From Opitutia bacterium (GTDB taxonomy: Bacteria > Verrucomicrobiota > Verrucomicrobiia > Opitutales > Coraliomargaritaceae), in contig JABJQI010000104.1 of assembly GCA_018663485.1 (NCBI GenBank), positions 1 through 11,776 on the forward strand: a stretch of 11,776 nucleotides of DNA, in the 5' to 3' direction. The translations under genes and the position numbers were made by a program. The notes under the pieces are model-generated. The model was given only the letters and a program-made list of their open reading frames with translations. It was not told where the DNA came from and ran no database searches. How positions within the stretch are numbered: position 1 is the stretch's first letter; every line of letters starts with the position of its first letter. Below, piece after piece: positions 6,631 to 11,776 of the stretch.

Positions 6631-9600
6631 ATGAAGACAGTCTTTACCGATATATTTATCAAGCGCCCTGTACTAGCGATCGTGGTCAGCATGGTCATCG
6701 TGATTGCCGGCCTACAGGCGATTTCCTCGCTTACGGTGAGACAGTACCCGCGCAATGAAAACGCCAAGGTCACGATCACCACGGTTTATACCGGTGCCGA
6801 TGCCGACCTTGTACGCGGTTTCATCACCACCCCGCTAGAGCGAGCGATCGCCTCCGCAGACGGCATCAACTACATCGCCTCACAAAGTTTACTTGGCATG
6901 TCCACCATCACGGTGCGCCTAGAACTCAACTTTGATTCGACTAAAGCCCTCGCCGAAATCAGCTCAAAAGTCGACCAAGTTCGCGGCGATCTGCCCCCCG
7001 AAGCGGAAGTGCCAATTATCACCGTCGAATCGGCAGAGAGCGAACGCGCCTCGGCCTACCTTTCCTTCGCATCCGACATACTTGAAGCCAACGAAATCAC
7101 CGACTATCTGGTGCGTGTCATCCAGCCTCGCCTCACATCGATCAAAGGCGTGCAAGAAGCCGAGATACTCGGCGGGCGCACCTTCGCGATGCGTATTTGG
7201 CTCGACCCAGCACGCATGGCCGCCCTCGGCATCTACCCCGCACAAGTTCGCGAAGCCCTTGCCTCCAACAACTACCTATCCGCAGTCGGGCAGACCAAGG
7301 GCAACCTCGTCACCGTCAATCTGACCACAAATACTGACCTCAATTCCGTCGAAGAATTTGAGCAACTCGCGGTCCTGAATCAGGGTGACACCATAGTGCG
7401 GATCAAAGACATCGCCGAAGTCGAACTCGGCGGCGATGACTATAGCTCTGAAGTGCGCTTCTCCGGCAAGCAGGCGGTCTTCATCGGCATGCACGTGCTA
7501 CCCAACGACAACACCGTCGACGTGATCAAGGCCGTGCGCGCCGAACTCGAGGTAATTAAAGGTGAGCTCCCCGAAGGCATAGAAGCCAATATCGGCTACG
7601 ACTCAACCATCTATATTGAAGAGTCGATCTTTGAAGTCATCAAAACACTCGCCGAAACCTTGATCATCGTGATGGTGGTTATCTTCTGCTTCATGGGTCG
7701 AATTCGCACCGTACTGGTGCCGATCATCACCATTCCAATCTCACTGATCGGCGCGGTCTTTCTGATGCAGTTGTTCGGCTTCTCGATCAATTTACTCACA
7801 TTGCTGGCAGTCGTGCTTTCAGTCGGTATCGTCGTAGACGATGCCATTATTGTGGTGGAAAACATTGAACGCCACCTCGAAGCTGGGATGAAACCGATCG
7901 AATCAGCACTCCTTGGCGTGCGCGAACTGATCGGGCCAGTTATTGCCACGACACTCGTACTGGTCGCAGTCTACCTGCCGATTGCCTTCCAAGGCGGACT
8001 CACTGGATCGCTGTTCCGTGAGTTTGCACTGACGCTGTGCGGCGCTGTGATTATATCAACCATTGTAGCCCTCACACTCAGTCCGATGATTTCGTCCAAG
8101 CTCCTCAAGAGCGGTGAACATACTGGTCTTGCACTGATCATTAATGATGGTTTTGACCGTTTGAGAAAAACCTATGGCGGCATCTTACGAACTAGCCTGC
8201 AAACTCGTTGGGTTATTTACTGCTGTTGGGGCGTACTCACACTGATGTGCCTGCCGATGTTCGTGCTCTCACCCAAAGAACTCGCCCCGACCGAAGACCA
8301 AGGCGTAATTTTTGGCATCGTCGATGCGCCTGCCAACTATGCGATCGAAGAAACCTCTCGTTTTACTGAAAAAGCCAACGACGTATTTTTTAGCTTCCCA
8401 GAAACCGCCTACAGCTTTCAGTTGACCTACCCCAATGGTGGATTCAGTGGCATGATTCTCTCTCCGTGGAGTGAGCGCCAACGCACGGTCTTCGACATTG
8501 TACCCGAAGCCCAAATGGGACTCGGTGCGATTTCTGGAGTTCGAATATTCCCCGTCACCCCTGCTGCGCTACCTGGCGGCAGCGACTTTCCGGTCGACTT
8601 CATTGTCGCTTCCACTGCGGAACCCAAAGAAATCCTAACATTTGTGCGACAAATTCACGACAAAGCAATTGCCAGTGGCCGCTTCGCTTTTCCACCAATT
8701 ATCGACACCAAGATCGACCAACCACAGACTCAATTTGTAATTGATCATGACCTGGTAAGCTCGCTAGGACTCGATCAACGCGCAATCGGTGCCGACCTCG
8801 GTGCACTCATCGGCGGCGGTTATGTGAATCGCTTCAACATCGACGGGCGCAGCTATAAAGTGATCCCGCAAATCAAACGGGCCGGACGCCTGAATGCCGA
8901 TCAACTGCAAGACATCTATATCAAAGGCCCGGAAGATAAGCTGATCCAGCTCAGCACCGTCGCCACGCTCGAAGACAGTGTGCAGCCCCGCTCGCTCAAT
9001 CGCTTCCAGCAATTTAACGCCGTAAAAATGAGCGGCGTATATATGGGACCTCTCGACCAAGGTCTTCAGTTTCTCGAAGACACCGCCGCCGAAATCTTGC
9101 CAGATGGCTATCGGGTCGACTACGACGGCGAATCACGTCAACTGCGCACCGAGGGCAATAAATTCCTGCCCGCATTCTGCCTCGCGCTGGTGTTAATCTT
9201 CATGGTGCTTGCCGCACAATTTAACAGCTTCCGCGACCCCTTTATTATTTTGCTCGGCTCGGTGCCACTGGCAATGTTTGGTGCATTGATCTTTACCTTT
9301 CTGAAAATGCTCAGCCCGAACGTGCCCTTCTGGACTGATGGCTGGACGACAACCCTAAATATCTACTCACAAGTCGGTCTGGTCACACTCGTTGGCCTAG
9401 TCGCCAAGAACGGTATTTTAATCGTCGAATTCGCCAATCAACTACAGCGCGAAGGCAAAGCAAAGCTCGATGCGATTCAAGAAGCCAGCGAAGTGCGACT
9501 TCGCCCAATTTTAATGACCACTGTTGCCACTGTAGCAGGACACTTCCCGCTGACATTGGTCACGGGTGCAGGCGCTGAAGCACGTAATTCGATCGGCCTC

Positions 9601-9717
9601 GTGCTCGTCGGTGGCATGGCAATCGGAACGCTGTTTACACTGCTTTTTCTCCCGTCGATCTATATGCTCATCGCCAAAGACCGAAAAAGTGGTGCGACGG
9701 GGGTTGAGATTGCGTAG
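6631..9717 (+). CDS. RND multidrug efflux pump, AcrB/MexI-like (HAE1 family)
   Basis: This 1028-residue inner-membrane transporter should use the proton gradient to expel drugs or lipophilic compounds as a trimer. It starts with FIKRPVLAIVVSMVIVIAGL (first membrane helix). A large periplasmic loop with the porter repeats (PLERAIASADGI...) follows, then helices from about 335 onwards. The proton-relay pair Asp403-Asp404 lies in GIVVDDAIIVVENIERHL, equivalent to AcrB D407/D408. Lys926 (LVAKNGILIVEFANQ) and Arg958 (RLRPILMTT) match AcrB K940 and R971. The second repeat carries AQFNSFRDPFIILL. Nothing is truncated, so the pump should be active. The adaptor is 40 bases upstream; no TolC-like channel gene is in the window. 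The gene converges on the phosphatase gene, 34 bases away, with no clear terminator between them. Confidence 0.95.
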   Translation: MKTVFTDIFIKRPVLAIVVSMVIVIAGLQAISSLTVRQYPRNENAKVTITTVYTGADADLVRGFITTPLERAIASADGINYIASQSLLGMSTITVRLELNFDSTKALAEISSKVDQVRGDLPPEAEVPIITVESAESERASAYLSFASDILEANEITDYLVRVIQPRLTSIKGVQEAEILGGRTFAMRIWLDPARMAALGIYPAQVREALASNNYLSAVGQTKGNLVTVNLTTNTDLNSVEEFEQLAVLNQGDTIVRIKDIAEVELGGDDYSSEVRFSGKQAVFIGMHVLPNDNTVDVIKAVRAELEVIKGELPEGIEANIGYDSTIYIEESIFEVIKTLAETLIIVMVVIFCFMGRIRTVLVPIITIPISLIGAVFLMQLFGFSINLLTLLAVVLSVGIVVDDAIIVVENIERHLEAGMKPIESALLGVRELIGPVIATTLVLVAVYLPIAFQGGLTGSLFREFALTLCGAVIISTIVALTLSPMISSKLLKSGEHTGLALIINDGFDRLRKTYGGILRTSLQTRWVIYCCWGVLTLMCLPMFVLSPKELAPTEDQGVIFGIVDAPANYAIEETSRFTEKANDVFFSFPETAYSFQLTYPNGGFSGMILSPWSERQRTVFDIVPEAQMGLGAISGVRIFPVTPAALPGGSDFPVDFIVASTAEPKEILTFVRQIHDKAIASGRFAFPPIIDTKIDQPQTQFVIDHDLVSSLGLDQRAIGADLGALIGGGYVNRFNIDGRSYKVIPQIKRAGRLNADQLQDIYIKGPEDKLIQLSTVATLEDSVQPRSLNRFQQFNAVKMSGVYMGPLDQGLQFLEDTAAEILPDGYRVDYDGESRQLRTEGNKFLPAFCLALVLIFMVLAAQFNSFRDPFIILLGSVPLAMFGALIFTFLKMLSPNVPFWTDGWTTTLNIYSQVGLVTLVGLVAKNGILIVEFANQLQREGKAKLDAIQEASEVRLRPILMTTVATVAGHFPLTLVTGAGAEARNSIGLVLVGGMAIGTLFTLLFLPSIYMLIAKDRKSGATGVEIA

Positions 9718-9751
9718 GCTTTTAGAAATTGTCAAACGAGCACGCTTCGCT

Positions 9752-10603
9752 TTACGCCATCTCAAACACCACCGCTGTGGTATTGTCCTTACCGTCAGTC
9801 TGCACCGCTTCGGTCACCAGCATTTCGGCGGGCGTGCCTGTAAGGTGTGGCGCAGGATTACGAATGATCCGCTCCATTCCACGGTCAAACAAGCCTTCGA
9901 CCAAGCCATCGGAGCAAATTAAAAAACGATCACCCGACTCATAGCCGATCGCACCAAAATGCGGACTGAGTTTCTGGTTTTTGCCGCCAAGCACTTGTTG
10001 CAGGGCATTACGCCCAGCATGGCTACGTGCCGCCTTCTCAGTCAATTGCCCATCACGCTGTAACCATCCAACATGCGTGTGATCGTGGCTCACTTGATTA
10101 ATCCCGCCCGCCTTGGGCAAATGGTAAATACGACTATCACCCACATGCGCGAAATAGAGCCATCCTGGGCGCACCCAACACAGACTCAAGGTAGCGCCCA
10201 TACCTTGCAGCTCTTCATAACTAAATCCCAGATGCGTAAGTTCGGCATGGATCTGGTCAAACAACTCACCTAAAAGATCCTGAAAGCCGATTTCGATTCC
10301 CGCAGCCGCCGTGCGAAAACTCTGCGGGAATAGCTGGGTGATCTTATCGATCGCGATCCGACTGGCAAAATCGCCCGCCTTGGCGCCACCCATACCGTCG
10401 CTAACGGCAAAAATAAAATCGTTCGCCTTGAGGTCCGCTTCGCCGTATTTACCGAGTCGCTTCACGCCTTCGCCGTCCACCGCCAACAAAAGAAAGGAAT
10501 CTTGGTTGTGCTTGCGAAAACGCCCAACATCCGTCTGGCCAAACCACCGCACTGTCTCTGCCGAATCTGCTATCTCTTCTGCCATACTAAGCTGTCCACT
10601 CAT
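9752..10603 (-). CDS. PP2C-type serine/threonine protein phosphatase
   Basis: This 283-residue, metal-dependent (PPM/PP2C, Stp1-like) phosphatase should remove phosphate from Ser/Thr of proteins in the cytoplasm. Motifs in order are DVGRFRKHNQDS with metal ligand Asp35, VSDGMGG (Asp69), GMGATLSLCWV (135-144), AHVGDSRIY (152-160), HTHVGWLQRDGQLTEKAARSHAGRNALQQVLGG (176-208), CSDGLVEG (Asp232) and DNTTAVVF (Asp273). All metal-binding aspartates are present, and there is no membrane or sensor domain. The frame is open to 10678 but overlaps the kinase-like gene deeply. I chose the ATG at 10603 (17-base overlap); the ATG at 10585, one base after the kinase stop, is equally possible. Either implies translational coupling with the kinase-like gene. 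Family is certain, substrate unknown. Confidence 0.92.
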   Translation of the reverse strand: MSGQLSMAEEIADSAETVRWFGQTDVGRFRKHNQDSFLLLAVDGEGVKRLGKYGEADLKANDFIFAVSDGMGGAKAGDFASRIAIDKITQLFPQSFRTAAAGIEIGFQDLLGELFDQIHAELTHLGFSYEELQGMGATLSLCWVRPGWLYFAHVGDSRIYHLPKAGGINQVSHDHTHVGWLQRDGQLTEKAARSHAGRNALQQVLGGKNQKLSPHFGAIGYESGDRFLICSDGLVEGLFDRGMERIIRNPAPHLTGTPAEMLVTEAVQTDGKDNTTAVVFEMA

Positions 10604-11021
10604 CACGATTTGGATTCGACTGCATCTTCGGCGAAGGCGGATAGCCCGGTTCAAGAATGGTCGCAAATTCGAAATCAATCACACAAAAACGGCCGAGCTG
10701 CGTATTGTATGTGATGTTTCGCACCTCCGCATCATCATGGCGTACGCCGTATTGCTCCAGCTCCGTAAAAATCCGCTTCCTCTTTTCGTCACTCACATGA
10801 TCGACGAGCTTACCACAATTACTCGTCACCAAATACAGCCCATCATCTTCTTTCGCTATGATTTGAGGCACAAAGGCGCAACCATGCTTCTGCAGGAAAT
10901 CCAACACGCGTACTTCGTTTTCATAGCGCTCACGAGCCTGTGGCCCCTTAAACGTCTTATGCACACGGCCATCATAACCGATATGAACGACTGCCCGCGC
11001 AGTATTTTTAGCCTCATGCAT
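10587..11021 (-). CDS. Minimal protein-kinase-like protein (RIO/lipopolysaccharide-kinase-like fold)
   Basis: This 144-residue protein has the key residues of a kinase fold in very short form. Lys22 lies in VHKTFKG (ATP-binding lysine) and Glu36 in ERYENEVRVLDFLQ (helix C). A hinge-like LYLVTSNCGKLVDHV follows (63-76). The catalytic loop is VRHDDAEVRNI, with Asp97 and Asn102 at the canonical five-residue spacing, and the metal site is VIDFEFA (Asp116, DFE in place of DFG). It ends 28 residues later, so most of a normal C-lobe is missing. The frame is open to 11135. I prefer the ATG at 11021 because the extra 38 residues look unrelated to the fold and run into the glnA sigma-54 promoter. It overlaps or abuts the phosphatase gene in an operon. 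Kinase-like fold is likely; its substrate (protein, sugar or lipid) is unknown. Confidence 0.75.
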   Translation of the reverse strand: MHEAKNTARAVVHIGYDGRVHKTFKGPQARERYENEVRVLDFLQKHGCAFVPQIIAKEDDGLYLVTSNCGKLVDHVSDEKRKRIFTELEQYGVRHDDAEVRNITYNTQLGRFCVIDFEFATILEPGYPPSPKMQSNPNRDEWTA

Positions 11022-11031
11022 ATAATCGTGA

Positions 11032-11061
11032 AATATGAGACTTTTACCTTCGATTTGGCAA
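11032..11061 (-). promoter_or_regulatory. Possible promoter of the kinase-phosphatase pair
   Basis: On the minus strand TTGCCA (11061-11056, five of six) and CATATT (11037-11032, four of six) are 18 bases apart. The start would be near 11025, only a few bases before the ATG at 11021, giving an almost leaderless message. Confidence 0.3.
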
Positions 11062-11125
11062 GAACTCGTCGGAATTCTGCTCAGATTTATTAAATCGTGG
11101 CCAAAAAAACTTGCGATGCCTTGTC

Positions 11126-11141
11126 TGGCACGCATTTTGCT
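11126..11141 (+). promoter_or_regulatory. Sigma-54 (RpoN) -24/-12 promoter of glnA
   Basis: TGGCACG (11126-11132), four bases, then TTGCT (11137-11141) matches the sigma-54 consensus TGGCACG-N4-TTGCW at every defined position. The invariant GG (11127-11128) and GC (11139-11140) are ten bases apart as required. The start would be near 11152, about 80 bases before the glnA ATG. Sigma-54 promoters need an enhancer-binding activator, so this points to nitrogen-responsive control. Confidence 0.8.
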
Positions 11142-11169
11142 AAATTTGCATCTCTAAATTGAGTTCAAG

Positions 11170-11198
11170 TTGTTTACTCATTTTAAAAACTGCTTAAT
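11170..11198 (+). promoter_or_regulatory. Possible second, sigma-70-type promoter of glnA
   Basis: TTGTTT (11170-11175, four of six bases) and CTTAAT (11193-11198, four of six) are 17 bases apart, with TG just ahead of the -10 (11191-11192). The start would be near 11205, leaving a 29-base leader. The -10 is the same hexamer as in the tRNA-Phe promoter. Confidence 0.35.
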
Positions 11199-11233
11199 TA
11201 GACAATTCAAAGATAACTGATTCACAAATTATT

Positions 11234-11776
11234 ATGGCTAAAATCAAACTAGAATACCTCTGGCTCGACGGTTATACACCCGTCGCAAACATTCGTGGCA
11301 AGACATGCGTCAAAGATGGCGATGTTAGCACATGGTCGCTCGACGACTGCCCTCTTTGGGGCTTCGACGGCAGCTCGACTCAACAAGCCGAAGGCAGCAG
11401 CTCTGACTGTATCCTAAAGCCAGTCGCATGCTACCCTGACAGCACTCGTAAGAACGCATTCCTCGTAATGTGTGAAGTCATGAACCCAGATGGCACTCCA
11501 CACCCATCCAATGCGCGTGCGACCATCGCCGAAGACAAAGGCCGCTGGGTCGGTCTTGAGCAAGAATACTTCCTCCTCCAAGACGGCCGCGCACTCGGCT
11601 GGCCTCAGGAAGGCTTCCCAGCACCACAAGGTGATTACTACTGTGGCGCAGGCTACTCTTCTGTCGGCGAGATCGCTCGTGCAATCGTTGAAGAGCACCT
11701 CGACATCTGCCTTGACGCAGGCATCAACCATGAAGGCATCAATGCTGAAGTGGCTAAGGGTCAGTGGGAGTTCCAA
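11234..11776 (+). CDS. glnA: Glutamine synthetase type II (GSII, eukaryote-like), 3' end cut by window
   Basis: The first 181 codons of a glutamine synthetase, which joins ammonia to glutamate using ATP in the cytoplasm. It is the GSII type, not bacterial GSI. The N-terminus KLEYLWLDGYTPVANIRGKT is the beta-grasp region. It is followed by WGFDGSSTQQAEG (42-54), SDCILKPV and GLEQEYFLL with metal ligands Glu109 and Glu111. The segment PQGDYYCGAGYSSVGEIA is the ATP-site region, and INAEVAKGQWEFQ (169-181) carries Glu172 and Glu179 with the seven-residue spacing of the other two metal ligands. GSII proteins run to about 350 residues, so roughly half is missing beyond the edge. The ATG is fixed by homology; no Shine-Dalgarno site precedes it. 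It diverges from the kinase-phosphatase pair, and its promoter suggests sigma-54 control. Confidence 0.95.
   Translation, partial: MAKIKLEYLWLDGYTPVANIRGKTCVKDGDVSTWSLDDCPLWGFDGSSTQQAEGSSSDCILKPVACYPDSTRKNAFLVMCEVMNPDGTPHPSNARATIAEDKGRWVGLEQEYFLLQDGRALGWPQEGFPAPQGDYYCGAGYSSVGEIARAIVEEHLDICLDAGINHEGINAEVAKGQWEFQ

Noticed and set aside
10311..11093. Plus-strand 260-codon frame antisense to the kinase and phosphatase genes
   Set aside because: The opposite strand carries complete PP2C motifs and kinase catalytic residues; the plus-strand product resembles nothing.
11414..11776. Minus-strand frames inside glnA
   Set aside because: They are shadows of the glutamine synthetase frame, which has all expected GSII motifs in this stretch.

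Overview
The window reads as a piece of a Gram-negative bacterial chromosome with moderate to high GC. My best guess is a member of the Verrucomicrobiota, near Opitutales/Puniceicoccales. This is inferred from protein character (eukaryote-type glutamine synthetase GSII, a DUF3516-type Ski2-like helicase), from the scarcity of Shine-Dalgarno sites and from intergenic regions full of short palindromes. I could not run a search to confirm it.

Left part (1-3834): a small YchJ-like SEC-C protein lies on the minus strand (192-602). A divergent large Ski2-like DEAD/DEAH helicase lies on the plus strand (870-3410). A three-copy 14-base tandem repeat sits just in front of the helicase start. A 424-base gap follows; it contains a promoter-like site overlapped by a perfect 8-bp palindrome.

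Middle part (3835-5450): a Sel1-repeat lipoprotein on the plus strand is followed by about 650 bases without a convincing protein gene. This gap is structured. It holds a minus-strand terminator, a minus-strand TATAAT promoter (together outlining a possible RNA of about 290 nt), REP-like inverted and direct repeats, a run of short hairpins, and a duplicated 3' end of a tRNA with its terminator. An intact tRNA-Phe(GAA) on the minus strand follows, with its own promoter and terminator.

Right-centre part (5451-9717): a two-gene RND efflux operon, with a membrane-fusion adaptor and an AcrB-like inner-membrane pump. No outer-membrane channel gene accompanies them, so the pair must borrow one encoded elsewhere.

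Right end (9752-11776): on the minus strand, a very small protein-kinase-like gene is followed directly by a complete PP2C-type phosphatase. They diverge from the first 181 codons of a type II glutamine synthetase, which the window edge cuts off. Upstream of glnA there is an exact match to a sigma-54 promoter, plus a weaker sigma-70-like one. Nitrogen-responsive control of glnA and a nearby reversible phosphorylation module are the most interesting combination here.
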